A stretch of DNA of 64,000 bases. Origin: Bactrocera neohumeralis. Its lineage: Eukaryota; Arthropoda; Insecta; Diptera; Tephritidae. Of the stretch, positions 1-11,166 are shown piece by piece. Position numbers and translations under genes: made by a program. The stretch spans positions 8,277,401-8,341,400 of the forward strand of contig NC_065921.1 in the NCBI RefSeq assembly GCF_024586455.1, written 5' to 3'. The notes below the pieces were generated by a model. The model was not told the origin of the DNA. It worked only from the letters and a program-made list of their open reading frames with translations, and ran no database searches. The first letter of the stretch is position 1, and every line of letters starts with the position of its first letter.

Positions 1-1020
1 ACTCGCTCACAATTATCTATATTGTATTATATAAGCAGCGGCGTGTAGCGTGTTGTTTGGCTTCGTAAAACTCTTTTCCGACTTGCTAACTTTTTCATTA
101 GCTGTTGCCTTCACACTATACACTTGTTGTTGTTGTTGTTGCACTCTAACTAATGTTAATGATGGTAGAACACGTGCAACATGCTAAACTTCTTTTGACC
201 AAGCCGCAATGAAATGCTAATTAACTTTTAATTCTCTTCTCTACTCTTTCTTCCCTCCAGAAAGTCACTGCCAATCCCACTGACATTGCGTTCTTTTGCG
301 TCCTTGCTTTTGTTCTGTACAATTGCAAGCGACCATCGACATCGGCAGCCGGCGGGAGCTTGGCGCAGCATCAGTTTGAGTAGCCGTCGGCGAAATTTTT
401 ACTTCATTATTAATGAGCACCGGTTTCCATGTGTGTGCTCGTAAATATGTATTTTTATGCTTGCAGCGTACAGTTAGTTTTTATGCATTGGCAGAGTGCA
501 CTATAAATTATGTTAAGGTCTTTAAATTTCTTATTTTAGAAGGCTCTTTGCATGCAATTGTAAATATAGTCCTGTTTTTCGGTTTTTTTTCTTTTGGTAT
601 TAACTTTACGATTCAAATACTACAAGTTTGAGTTGTGTATACCATTAAAAGTAACAATGAACTATACTACTTGGGCAGCAATCTTCGACGGAATTTTGGA
701 AGAAATGTTTTACGATCAAAGATAGCTTTTTTAAAAGTAAACTCTTCTCGATAGAGTTTGAAACTTTGTGTATAAAAAAGTATGTCGGTTTGTAGTACAG
801 GGTTTTATGCCTTACTAGTTCTTTAAATAGCAAAATTGTCTTAAAATTTTTGCTGATGTCAAGCGACATTTTTTTCATTAGAATAATTAACTTTTATTCA
901 ATGTGAGCCTGACAGAAACTGCAATTAAGCCCTTGAAATTTACGTCCATTAATATTTCACTATTTTCGACATAGAGTAAATGGAACAGGGGACATCGATG
1001 ATATCAGATCAATATACATA
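1..1020. other. AT-rich non-coding stretch
   Basis: No gene is recognised. The short open frames here have low-complexity composition and no family motif. A GTT trinucleotide run lies at about 124-141. A TA dinucleotide at 1019-1020 abuts the transposon that follows. Confidence 0.5.
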
Positions 1021-1760
1021 CAGGGTCCAGCACTCGAAGTGTAACCAACTTCAAACCGTTCGCGCAGCTGTCGCACTGAACTCAGCTGTTTATAAATTTG
1101 CTGAATGACAGTTCGGAGTATTGTTCACAAGTGTACCAAAGCATTTTGCCAAAAGTGAACGCAAAAAAAAAGTGATCAGCGATGGAATTCAAACGTAATA
1201 GTGTGATTGCTTTATATTTAGCTGAAAAATCACAGCCAGCAATTGTTCGTGAGCTCAAACACCTTAATGTGAATAAAGTTTTTGTTTATCGCACCATCAT
1301 TCGTTACAATGATACTGTTAGCATCGCAAAACGCCATGGAGGTGGTCATCAAAAGACTGCAACGTCACGTGAGATGGTTCGGAAAGTGAAGAAGCGACTT
1401 GTGCGAAATCCACGACGAAGTGCCAATCAAATGGCTAAAGAACTGAAAATATCCGACCGCAGCATCCGACGCATATTGAAAAATGAGCAAGGTTAAGCCT
1501 TACAAGTTCCAAAAGGTCCATGATCTCACACTGAAGCAGCAACAAGTAAGACTTGAGAGAGCGAAGCAGTTGCTTCGCTTGGCCGAAAGCGGTCAAATTC
1601 CGAACATTGTGTTTTCTGACGAAAAAATTTTTCCAATTGAGCAATTCGTAAACTCTCAAAACGTTAGGGTTTACTTGACCGACCGTTCATACGAGAATCT
1701 AAGTCGTCGTTTGGCCACCAGGAGGCAGCACCCGCCTCAAATAATGACCAAAAGACCAGA
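1021..1760 (+). pseudogene. Tc1/mariner-superfamily transposase, 5' portion, frameshifted
   Basis: The element appears to begin with CAGGGTCCAGCACTCG right after a TA target dinucleotide. An ATG at 1182 opens a 104-residue frame with two helix-turn-helix-like segments and a basic linker, ending in SDRSIRRILKNEQG. The protein continues in another frame from about 1483 (KPYKFQKVHDLTLKQQQ), so a one-base-type frameshift lies near 1483-1496. The catalytic-core start VFSDEKIF, with the first catalytic Asp, is at about 1612-1635. Homology stops near 1745, before the other acidic residues. Family knowledge: HTH domain followed by a DDE/D nuclease. The exact lineage (for example a DD37-type group) is inference. 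It cannot encode an active transposase. Confidence 0.75.
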
Positions 1761-1774
1761 AACTTTTATAAAAA

Positions 1775-2090
1775 CGACTTCGAATAGAGGTCACAAAAGA
1801 GATGCTTCAATGTAGCTGAGGACCCTACATTCATCAAACGCAGCATAAATGGTGACGAGACGTGGATTTATCAATATGACGTTGAAACAGTTCACCAATT
1901 AAGGGAATGGCGCAGCAAAGATGAGCCGAATCCGAAGAAAACAAAATTTGCTGAAGGCATTGATGGCCCTTCCAGGCAAAACTTATAACAAGTATATAGA
2001 AAATTCGATTAAGCGTTGGCTTGCTTATATTGGCTTAAAAGAAACCAATTTTAAAAGCGATTATAGTGATTTACATAAAAATGCGTGAAA
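1775..2090 (+). pseudogene. Mariner transposase fragment fused to the preceding element
   Basis: In one frame the sequence reads FIKRSINGDETWIYQYDVET, the first-Asp block (GDETW) of a classical mariner transposase, followed by REWRSKDEPNPKKTKF. It then jumps to YNKYIENSIKRWLAYIGLK, which matches the usual C-terminal block of mariner proteins (IKRW...). The part carrying the second and third catalytic Asp is missing, so an internal deletion lies near 1965. This differs in lineage from the transposase just upstream, so the two halves are a mosaic. Confidence 0.7.
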
Positions 2091-2265
2091 ATATAATCAG
2101 ATCCAGTCAAATTTGAGTTCGGCAATATTTTGTGAATACTTTCATTGTATAGTGATATCGATCGATTCGCATAAATAAGAATATATAAACGTCGATCTTT
2201 GTTGATAAGATGATATGTTAGAAATCGAGAAAATCACTTTCACCTAGTGGATTGTTCCACCTTAA

Positions 2266-2303
2266 TGTAAAATGCCATATCCTACTAGGCATTTTACAAT
2301 AAA
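2266..2303 (+). other. Perfect 11-bp hairpin followed by AATAAA
   Basis: TGTAAAATGCC at 2266-2276 is the exact reverse complement of GGCATTTTACA at 2288-2298, with an 11-nt loop. AATAAA at 2298-2303 overlaps the base of the stem. It lies about 200 bp after the mariner fragment. It may be the 3' end or inverted end of a mobile element, or a transcript 3' end; function is not established. Confidence 0.5.
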
Positions 2304-2519
2304 TGTTTTGTGATAAAAAAAATCATGAATATTCCTAAGATTACTAAGAATTTTGAAACGATTTGCTGAGATTAGTAAATATTTTTTATGCAAGTATGGG
2401 AGTAGATTATTTTACTTACCCTTTTTAAAGGCGCGTAATATAAACTGAAAAGAGAGAAATACAGTTAATAGCTAAAATTTAAAGGACTAATTCGTAGATG
2501 AAATAAATATTAAAATTAG

Positions 2520-2600
2520 TAAGGAAGGGCTAAGCTAGGTGAACAAAACCATTATACTCTGTAGCAACTGGTTGCAATAGTATACAAATTTAACGAATTG
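2520..2600 (-). repeat. Rep-A remnant, both ends joined
   Basis: Read on the minus strand this carries the start (TATACTCT...GCAAC, GTTTTGTTCAC) and the end (CTTAGCCCTTCCTTA) of the repeat that is complete at 38.58-39.62 kb, with almost all the interior missing. It is therefore an internally deleted copy. Confidence 0.6.
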
Positions 2601-3890
2601 CTAAATGCTCCCCACTACATAGTTAAGGAAAAGCTTTTCAAAAAATATCCACTTTTTGGCAAAAAAATGTAAACAGCAAAACATAATAATAATTTGTTGT
2701 CTTTTATATCGAAATATGAGAATTTTTTGTAAAATTAAAAGCAGAAAATGATATGCAAATATTCTCCAGTCGATCTGCGAGACCTTGCCTCGCCATTTTC
2801 CCCCACAAAACTCCCAGTCGAATACTCTCGAACGCGTTGCATAATTTTAAGGCTAATTAACATTTTCACATGCAAAATAGAAGACTTGAAGCAGAAAAAG
2901 ACAACAGAGCGGTGAGGAGAACGCAGCAGCCGCACAGGCGCGCACAACGAAGCGGAAACAATAACAAAGACGTTTAATGTAAATATATATGTATGTGTGT
3001 GTTCGCTAACATCATCTACACCTTTATGTAGCCGCACGCTCGAGCAGCTGCGGCGAAGAATTTTTTCGGCAGAATATCTTCACACAGCTAAGATGCAGGG
3101 AGGGCAGGAAGCAAAGCCATGCTGAAGGTGAGGCAAATCTTGGTGTAACGCCCACAAATGTTGCTGCAGCGCTGGTGAGCGTGCAAACGGGAAAAGTAAG
3201 CAAACTAAAATTAAATTAAGCAAAAGTGTGGGAAAATGCGTTCAAGCATAAATGAAAACACGAGAACAAAAAGTAGGCGGGAGCTGAAAAAACTAAAAAA
3301 AAAAATTATAAAAAATACTCTCAAATGGTGGTAACACCGTGAAATCAGCAGTGAATGGGAGCAGAGCAGAGTTTAACAGCAGGATTTTTAGGTAAAAGTA
3401 AGAGCATTATACAAATATACATATGTAGAAGTATATGCTTGAGCTGCTTTGCCGCGCAGCACATGCCACTTGGGGCTTGCAGCGCGGAGGCAGAACTTTG
3501 TGGCAAAAGTTACATGTAGTAGCAAGTAATAAGCAGAAATTTACATGCCGCTGCTGTGTACCTAATATCGGATAATAATCTAACTGCTGCTATAGCGCGC
3601 ACACATACACATATGTATATTTTTATATGTATGTGTACATCCGTGTCAGTGGCGTGTGAAAATGTGGCGCGCGCCCAGGCGTATGAGCGTTGCTGTACCG
3701 TGGCACGCTCTCACAACTCGTGCAAGCAATCTGCAGAGATAAACGCTTGCTTCGGTGAAGCGTTGGAGTGAAAAGATGTCATGGCCAGCAATCAAAGCGA
3801 ATTAGTAATGAAATTAAGTGAATAAACGTAATTTGCGGATTTTGACATCCGAAGCTTTACTTTAGTTAGCATAAAATGACGACGTAACTA
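2601..3890. other. Non-coding stretch with short microsatellites
   Basis: No gene is recognised. There are ATATGT/ACATAT microsatellite clusters at about 2985-3000, 3410-3425 and 3600-3635. Patches at 2880-3060 and 3120-3180 are more GC-rich than the surroundings. The open frames crossing them are explained by these simple repeats. Confidence 0.5.
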
Positions 3891-3894
3891 CGAA

Positions 3895-3935
3895 GGAATC
3901 GATTAATCGATTGATCGATTCACCACTAGTGATCA
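3895..3935. promoter_or_regulatory. Cluster of ATCGAT-type palindromes and CACTAGTG
   Basis: GAATCGAT and ATCGATTC face each other around TAATCGATTG, and the perfect palindrome CACTAGTG follows within a few bases, itself followed by TGATCA-like sequence. ATCGAT is the core of the fly DRE/BEAF-type site (TATCGATA), but no full TATCGATA is present. A regulatory role is only a suggestion. Confidence 0.25.
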
Positions 3936-4189
3936 TTGTTAATAATTTGAAAGTGTAAATCCTTAAATGGTCTCACTTCCAAAGCGCTCTATTCTCTCAA
4001 TTTCAACATTCTAGTATATCTTGCCATTGATTTACACTAACTGAAAGCCTCTTTAACAATTTCTTGAAAATCAAAAACTCAATTTTTAAGCAACTTAGTG
4101 CATCTTTCACATTTCGTGAACATCCCTTTGTTTCTCATTTCGGAAAACTTTTAAGAAGATCGCAAAAATTTCATTTTTTTCAAATCACT

Positions 4190-4970
4190 TAAGCAACAAC
4201 AACCAAATTCGCCGCCTGGTGCAAATATTTATTATCAGAACTCCTACCGACAGTGTGAAAATGGTTGAAAACGGATGATAACCACGCCCACTCCCCACAT
4301 AACGGTACTGTTAAAAACTACTAAAACCGCAATAAATCAATGACTAAATACACCAGACCCGCTTTAATGGAGCCGTTGCCAAAATTTGACGATAGGCGTG
4401 GCAGCGCCCACTTTTAGATGAAAACAAATATCTCGAGATCCAGTCGACCGATTTCAACCAAATTTAGTATCCGCCATCCACCTAACATTTGCATGATACC
4501 GTGTGAAAATGAAAGAAATCGGACTACAGTCACGCCTATTTCTCAAAAACACAATTTTAAATTTCATCAGGTTTTTTTCACTTTCCAGTATGTAAATCAA
4601 GAAGTAATTACTCTAACGAGATAAAATTTTGCTCTAATAATTTTTTTGAACTATGCTACCTTATGACCAAAAATTGTACAAATTCAACCAGAACTGTTCA
4701 AGCCCCTAGGTACAGAATGTGTGGACCTCAGTATTTGTAGTTGATCTTAGACCGAAAATATTGGTCATTGTGTGAGATATGCAATGGAAATTCAGATATC
4801 CTTATCTGACAATAGCTATTTTACGTATCAAAATTGGGTTGAATTGGGCTAATACTTCCCTGAGCGCCCATATACCTAATATAAAGATTTTCGAACTTCC
4901 AGGTTATGCTCGATATATCGGCCAATATGTGAGTTATCTTCATAAAATTGAGAGAGCGTATTTTTTTTGT
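4190..4970 (+). repeat. Degenerate Rep-A copy
   Basis: The stretch shares ordered landmarks with the complete copy at 38.58 kb: GATAATAACCACGCCCAC-type text, GGCGTGGC...GCCCAC, then ATCTC..GA..C...CGACCGATTTCAA. No TIR or protein frame is visible. The chance frames at 4418 and 4779 have no recognisable domain. Confidence 0.6.
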
Positions 4971-6239
4971 AACGGTGCATGTTTGTGCTTAGGGTGAAAA
5001 GTCGCCCTAGACTCCATATCCTCCCATACCAAAGGACACTTATTCCGAGTTTAGAACATAAAAAGGTTTGGCTTCTATAATACTTTGATTTTTAATTACA
5101 TAAATCAGATTTAGGCTACACATTGACCATTTGTATTTAGCATCCTTGCAATCTCGACATTAAGGCAAATTTTCTACAGATAAATAATACCTATATCCCT
5201 TCTTATCGCTTTGTTACTGATCGAAAGTAATTTATGTAAGTGCTGAGGCAATACAAAGGATAAAAGGATTTGATTTTTCAAATGAGTGCCCTTTTTGAAT
5301 TTTCCTTTCGATTATCTAAAATTTTGTTGAATCCTCTACATACATATGTATATCAAACAGCTCATTTAAACCGAAGTAAATAGGTTATGCCATACATGTG
5401 CCTGCATGTTGTTGTTCGCCTTATCGGCACACTCCACTTGGCTTGCACACAAATTAAACAGAGAGCAACCAAAACTAAATGAGCATACACTTGTGTATCA
5501 ACCTACATATGTATGTGTTCTACAACATACATACATGCTCATAAATTTCTGTATGTTTGTTGTTGTGTTGAAAACAAGAGGCACAGGTAGTGAGTGCGAG
5601 TTTCCGCAAACCAATTTCCATTTCCTCCAGTGTTGCTCATAAATTCGTTTTTATTTAAATTCTTTTCATCTCTTGCTTGTTCGAGTTATGCAAATAAATT
5701 CGGCAAAAACTTGAAATAACAGTAAATTTGTTGAATTCTTTTCACATTGTTTATATGGGCACAAATGTGAGGTTAGAACATGAGATTCGAAAATTTGTGG
5801 CTTCGAAATGTGAAGCATGTACTATATTTGAATTGAATTGCTTGTAAATTGTGCCACCGAAGATTATTCTCCTAAATGATATGCTGGTTGGGCTGTGCAT
5901 TTTTAAGATTGGTGTGCTTTTGGGTATTTTTGAGATTTAGTATAAGTTTTAGGTTAGCTTAAGACGAAAGCTGGAGATATTAGAGAAGTTTGTGTAAATA
6001 ATATATGTGACCTGGTCTACGAAAAGAGGGCTTTATTTTCGTAATAAATAATCGTATTTCTCGTTATCTCATTAATTGTTCTACTTTTTTTTGACACCTA
6101 AGCCCCTTTTGTGGGGGAAGAGATCTCTTGAGACCTTTAGCTTCAAATACTTTGACAACGAACACCTTTTACATAGTTAATCTATAGACCCCTCTGCAAT
6201 TGTCTGCAGAGACCTAACACAATCTGGAAATATTTGCAA
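4971..6239. other. AT-rich non-coding stretch
   Basis: Nothing recognisable was seen apart from short ACATAC/TATGTA runs near 5340 and 5500-5530. Confidence 0.4.
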
Positions 6240-7410
6240 AGTGGTGTAGGTTAGGTTAATCTGGTAGGCCAGTAAGCCACGCATGGACCAGTTTGGTCCT
6301 TTGCTATACCAGGTGGAGTTTACTTACTAGGTTCATGAGGAATAGTCATCATTTAAGATGGCTGCGCTTGACGCGAATTTCAACAGACTCTGCGGTTTCA
6401 CTATTGAAATCTCTCCCTGTGTATCATACTATGGACATACGCTTACACGTAGTCTTGCCAATGCGGGAAAATTGCACAAGAGATGCTCCATTTTTTCCCT
6501 GATGCCGTGCACCGTGCATTTTCTATAGTCTTCTCGATCTGTCAGCCCCATCTTGCGAGCGTGTGTCGCACCAGACAGAAATCTTTGACTTTATACCGCT
6601 TCTTTTGGCGTTTAGAGTCGCCAAATCAAAGGCTGGCGGCTTTTCCTCTGCACACATACCTTCGAGGATGTTATGGAAGCTTCTTTACGGATGAGTCAAA
6701 ACTTGGAGGAATGATCGTGGGAGGATCTTGTCACGAACTCTATATCAATTTGAGGGTCAGACTTCTAATGCAGTGTTTTTCAAGCCGAGGTTACTATCAT
6801 TAAGCTAGCGGTAGATTTACTGCTCCGGAGAATCCTCCTTCAGATAAGTGACTATCCTCTCTGATAGCAGGCAGTTATCAGTGGCATCGGATCAACTTTT
6901 GATATGGCTAGTATGGACGCCAGGTTACAGCGGAATAACAAGCAACTTTAATGCTGACGAGGTAGCAAGGAAGTGTACCCCAGCTCCGCTTTCAGTAAAA
7001 GGCGAACCGATTAATGCTCCGCTCTCTTTGTGTGTTCTACTATTGAACAGCTAGGTTTCGCGGAAGCTGGATCAGCCCTGAGCTACCGACGGTTCAAGCG
7101 GTGTCACACGATACTGTTGATATAAGATGAATTACAAGAGATCCAGGACATCTCAGGACGCCGAATCTCTCTCTAACTTAAGTAAGTTAGTTCTAACTTA
7201 CGAATGTCCTAACAGCGTCTATGTTGTAAGTTTTAGGATCTTACTAGACGTTAGCTGCAAAAGATGTATGAAAGAAGATGAGGTAAAAACCACTCAACTC
7301 CTTCTTGACTGTTCCGCGTTTAAGGTATCAAGGAAAGCATTTAGAAGCTCACCCTTACAGATTTTCTCCGAGCTATTAGGAATATAAATGAAATGGCTGA
7401 GCAAATTTTT
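6240..7410 (+). pseudogene. Non-LTR retrotransposon 3' part with RNase H, degraded
   Basis: Broken frames together show an RNase H domain of a LINE-type element. FFTDESK at about 6681 corresponds to the usual TDGSK. FQAEVT at about 6778 carries the second acidic residue, LSDSRQ at about 6857 the third, and PGYSGI...ADEVAR at about 6918-6970 the His/Asp segment. Downstream, at about 7255-7330, CKRCMKEDEVK...LLDCSAFKVSRK matches the zinc-knuckle-like tail found after RNase H in I/R1/LOA-type elements. Frameshifts separate these blocks, so it is dead. The endonuclease and reverse transcriptase parts are absent, as expected for a 5'-truncated insertion. Another piece of the same family lies at 15.47-15.88 kb. 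Confidence 0.75.
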
Positions 7411-8940
7411 ATGGATCAGAAGACACTTTGCTGACTTTGAAGTATAAGGTCGAACACGGGAGTTTATTTTATGAATTTACAGGACTGCCTATCGTAATAG
7501 TTCAAATGCGAACTCTGGATCAGCCAACGAACTTAACCTTTGATTAGGTAGAAAATTCGTCGGTAAAATGAGAATTTGATATCAGAAGAGCATTCTTTCA
7601 ACACTCATTGAAATAGAACAGACATTGGCAAGGTTCTCTCTCGATGAAGAAAACTCAGGGTAAAGAATAATCTGTAAGGGAGTTCGCGAATTATTCTCTC
7701 CTCATTCTCGAGCGAGTTCACACGAGAGCTTTCGACGTTTTAACAATTTTTATGTAGACCAGGAGTCCAAAGATAAAAAGGCCCTGTCGCTCGTGCTTAG
7801 GGAAAACGCTTTCTGTTTCTGTTATCTCCACAGTTGCAATTACGCTCGACTTCAGATTAATATTTTCAATCTTAGTGTAAAAGCAATGGGCAATATCACA
7901 CGAGTATTCTACGATAATGAGTAACAAAAGTGTCCGTGTGAAAACCCAGTCTTAGGACCAATAGATATTACTTTGACTGTCGCAGCAAGCTTCATGAATT
8001 TAATTTAATGATTACAGGAAGTACCAAAATTTAAATCTAGAAATTAAAAAAAAAATCATGTATTGGATTTTGGATTAGCGCCATTGCATGCAATGCAGAA
8101 ACCTTTCAAAATGCCTCAATTGCCATTGAGATATGTTTACGCAACATAAGTAGGCACTCGTGCGATTGAGCACATTCGTGTGCAGTGCAACTGTAAAACT
8201 ATTGTTTCACATTGAAAAGGTGCATCGCTTTTGCCAGACTTTTCTTATTTTCCATGCCGGCTGAACAAACGGCACAGCGAACAGCCAAAATATGCAAACA
8301 TAACCCCATAAAAACTGCACAACAAAGCGCAGTTATTCATGTCCGCTTATGGAGTGAGCTACCGTTAAGCGCTGGCAAATCGCAGCGATAAATAAACGAT
8401 TTCAAATGTCAATAACTCAATAGCGATCCGCATACAAATACAGGGTGCAAAAGCAAATGTAAAACATAAAAATATGTGTCCGTGCTTGTGTGTGTGCGTG
8501 TGTGTAGGACCACCCGTGGCGCATTAAAAAGGGGAGGGCACCGGGTTGAATACGCGTAGTCACTGTTCGCACCTCTGCACTGGCGCTGCGCGTGTTTACG
8601 CTGTTTACAAAGCAAACAGTTGCCATTTCAATGCAACGCCGAAAAAATAGAGATAAATGAATATTGAAAAAAAAAATGTGTTTTCTGTTTGTTGTTTTTT
8701 TTTTTGTATTTTCGCCTTTTTCGCAAACGCAATTCATTTCCATTTACAATTGTAAGCATCAAATGTGCGAGAGCAGATATTTTACAGTTATATTCAGTTT
8801 GAGTTTACTCTTTCAGTTATCCGCACATAATACCCGTTCGAGATAGTTCATTTTGAGGCAGCTGCTCGTGGATTTTCACATGAATGCGCCTATTGCTGTG
8901 TGTGTCTACAGGGTTGGGCAAACAAAGGGGTCTCATGTGA
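7411..8940. other. Non-coding stretch
   Basis: No gene is recognised. A GT-rich run sits near 8480-8505 and a T-run near 8690-8705. The overlapping minus-strand frames at 8409-8743 are explained by the CA/GT run and have no domain. Confidence 0.45.
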
Positions 8941-8946
8941 ATGAAT

Positions 8947-8982
8947 TTATACATACATACATACATACATACATATGTATAT
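8947..8982. repeat. (ACAT)n microsatellite
   Basis: At least six uninterrupted ATAC/ACAT units are followed by ATGTATAT. This kind of repeat recurs across the window. Confidence 0.85.
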
Positions 8983-9054
8983 TTAAAATTAATTTTTTTC
9001 TATGCAAAATTAACAAAAAGTTTTTTTAAGCATTTATTATTCTCATTGTGAAAA

Positions 9055-9445
9055 GTTTTTACGAAGACTGAAGAGCCCGCTTAGCTTTCCAAACCTCAGC
9101 CAGCTCAGAAGCCTCTGGCTAGATTTCCGGAGGTAATTTTTCTAAAACAGCGCGTAGAGAGTTCTTTCATGGCAATCTAAAGTTTTACGAAGACTGAAGA
9201 ACCCGATTAGTTTACCAAACCCCAGATAACTCTGAAGTCCTTGTTAGATCTCTGGAGGAAATTTTTCTAAAACAGAGTTTAAAGAGTTCTTTCATTGCTT
9301 TGAAGACATTTCATAATAAGGTCATAGCTAGGTCATTAGCTTTCCAAATCCCAGAAAACTCTGAATTCTTTGAACAGGTCTTTGGGGCGAATTTTTCTAA
9401 AACAGCGCTTAGAGAGTTCTTTCATCGCCTTGAAGACGTTTCATA
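9055..9445. repeat. Three-unit tandem repeat, about 126 bp per unit
   Basis: The landmarks TTAGCTTTCCAAA, TTTTTCTAAAACAG and AGAGTTCTTTCAT recur in the same order three times. ATTTTTCTAAAACAG starts near 9135, 9261 and 9391, giving spacings of 126 and 130 bp. The units have diverged in the middle. No continuous frame or known family was recognised. The second and third units keep GAAGAC...TTTCATAA text after the TTCTTTCAT block. Confidence 0.75.
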
Positions 9446-9756
9446 ACACCCTGTCGCTGGTTTCTTGCCCAAGATTACCCCTTTGCAAATGAGCGCTCAC
9501 ACTGCTCTGTAATTCACACCAACTTTTCTTACCACGAACATCACCTAAATGAGTCGGAGGATCGGAAACTATAATATGAACATTTGAGTTTTGCAAGGAA
9601 AAATCTCATCAAGTTAGGCAACCATAAACCATTTATAAATCCAGTACAGTGCTCCTGGTCTCAAGGGACCAGTGGGAGATGGGGATGATTAGGCACCAAA
9701 AATTGTAAGCAAGTCAAGAGAGAGATAGCACACCAGTCATATTTTCGCTTAGGTTA

Positions 9757-9895
9757 TTTGGTTTATACCCTGAACAGTGCATATTATGTTTTCCATGATA
9801 TTTTAACACTAAAAAGGAAACGTCAGAGACCCTGCAAAAGTACATCTCTATATATAAATGAGCTCGAGCTGAGTTGACTTAGCCAGCTCCGTCTG
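9757..9895 (-). repeat. Rep-B fragment
   Basis: On the minus strand this is the end of the repeat seen at 60.6-61.05 kb: GACTCAGCTC, the AGGGTCTC(C/T)GACG block, and the final CCTGTTCAGGGTAT-like block. It ends exactly where the RTE-type fragment begins. Confidence 0.6.
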
Positions 9896-10115
9896 GATTT
9901 TCCAAGTGTAGCCAGGTCCTTCTCCGCCTGGTCTTTCCAACAGAGTGAAGGCCTAGCTGATTCTCAGCTTCCTCCGGCGGGTACTGCGTCCAATATACTC
10001 ACAGCTGGAATATTTTCTCGCATTCGGACAACATGACCTAGCCAGTGTAGCTGCTGTCTATTAAAATGAACTATATCAATGTTGTCATATACCTCATACA
10101 GCTCATCGGATGGAA
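9895..10115 (-). pseudogene. RTE-type non-LTR retrotransposon C-terminal fragment
   Basis: On the minus strand the text reads DELYEVYDNIDIVHF, then HWLGHVVRMRENIP and LDAVPAGGS, followed by a stop and WKDQAEKDLATLGKS. This WLGHV.RM signature is the C-terminal tail after the reverse transcriptase in the same family as the 29.7 and 55.2 kb copies. It is severely 5'-truncated with a premature stop. Confidence 0.75.
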
Positions 10116-10640
10116 GATGGAGTCATGTGTAGAAGTTCACGCAAGTGAGGAAAGTTCTATGTGCGTCAATTACTTGGGAGTGGCCCGAAATGATTATTTT
10201 ACATATGGCTTAAGCAGCTCATGACTTTCGGCCTTGGACCAAGTATCCTCTGGGTAGCCAAAAAACATCCGTTTAAAGGCGGTATAAAGTGAAAAGACGA
10301 AACATCCTTTCCAAGATTGTGCGCACGGCTTGGAACCCGCCAAAACCGAATAAAAAGTAGAGCTCGTCAGGATCACATCCGTAGAAATACTTTCAGGTAT
10401 ATATGGCCTGTTAGTTATATGGAGTCAAGGGCTGATTTTCACCCGATTTTATCCATTTGTGGTAAAAAGATTCACTATTTACGTTAGCCCATTTTTCACA
10501 CAAGGCTATATTATCATCGGATTTCATCCATTTTCATATTGTCGGTATGTGTTTTAAAAGATTTTCCTTTTTTAAATAGGAACCTAACCTTTATTTTCTA
10601 TTTTCAAACAAATCGTAGTTGATTCCACTACAAATATTTA
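10116..10640. other. Unassigned stretch, possible older element debris
   Basis: A 60-residue minus-strand frame at 10194-10376 (FKRMFFGYPEDTWSKAES) looks protein-like but was not recognised. Further right there is AT-rich sequence. TTTATT at about 10637-10642 could act as a minus-strand AATAAA signal for the ORF at 10754-11143. Confidence 0.3.
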
Positions 10641-10753
10641 TTGATTACAAATGAAAATTCTATGAATTTGACTTAAAGACTAGTTAATTAATTAGTTAAT
10701 TTTCTAAATAATAAATAGCTTTTCTTCTTAATTTGGAGCACGTCCTCCATGCG

Positions 10754-11143
10754 TCAATTGCATATTGACCGATTCCGCATACGTCGCGACAACATCTTTC
10801 TTACAGCTGATTTGGCCACTTCAGCTAATTTCCGTCCTTCGAGTGCGGCTGGTAGCGTTGATCGACGCATACGAAACGGTAGGCTGAAGGTGACAAAATC
10901 AGAGTCGTCGATGTCGGTGCCTGGGTCGGTGTTGTCGCCACTGCCACTGTAAGCAGAATCCGATTCGGAGTCCGACGCACTGTCATTGTCTCTATCATGA
11001 GCCGCTGCAGCAGCGGACAATGCGGCAAGTCTCTGCAATGCGGTAGGTTCTCCCGGATTTGGTGGAGTGATTTCTTCATACGGTAGAGGTGGTAATATGG
11101 CAGCATGAGCTTTGTTAATGGCGTTTGTTGTGACTTGATTCAT
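10754..11143 (-). CDS. Unrecognised acidic Ser/Asp-rich protein, 3' ORF of a frameshifted pair
   Basis: From the ATG at 11143 this encodes 129 residues. Residues 18-33 are proline-rich (ILPPLPYEEITPPNP), 34-48 form a Leu/Ala-rich segment, 50-82 are strongly Asp/Ser/Glu-rich, and 91-126 form a basic tail ending RMRNRSICN. There is no signal peptide or membrane span. The coding strand is GC-richer than its flanks and the frame has ordered domains rather than simple repeats, so it is the best host-gene-like ORF in the window. The frame is open upstream of the ATG and abuts the 62-residue ORF at 11167-11355 in another frame. A minus-strand AATAAA lies about 110 bp after the stop. I do not recognise the family; it could be a last exon, a retrogene or a transposon accessory protein. 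Confidence 0.45.
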   Translation of the reverse strand: MNQVTTNAINKAHAAILPPLPYEEITPPNPGEPTALQRLAALSAAAAAHDRDNDSASDSESDSAYSGSGDNTDPGTDIDDSDFVTFSLPFRMRRSTLPAALEGRKLAEVAKSAVRKMLSRRMRNRSICN

Positions 11144-11166
11144 TGCTAATGAGTTGTTATGAGAAA

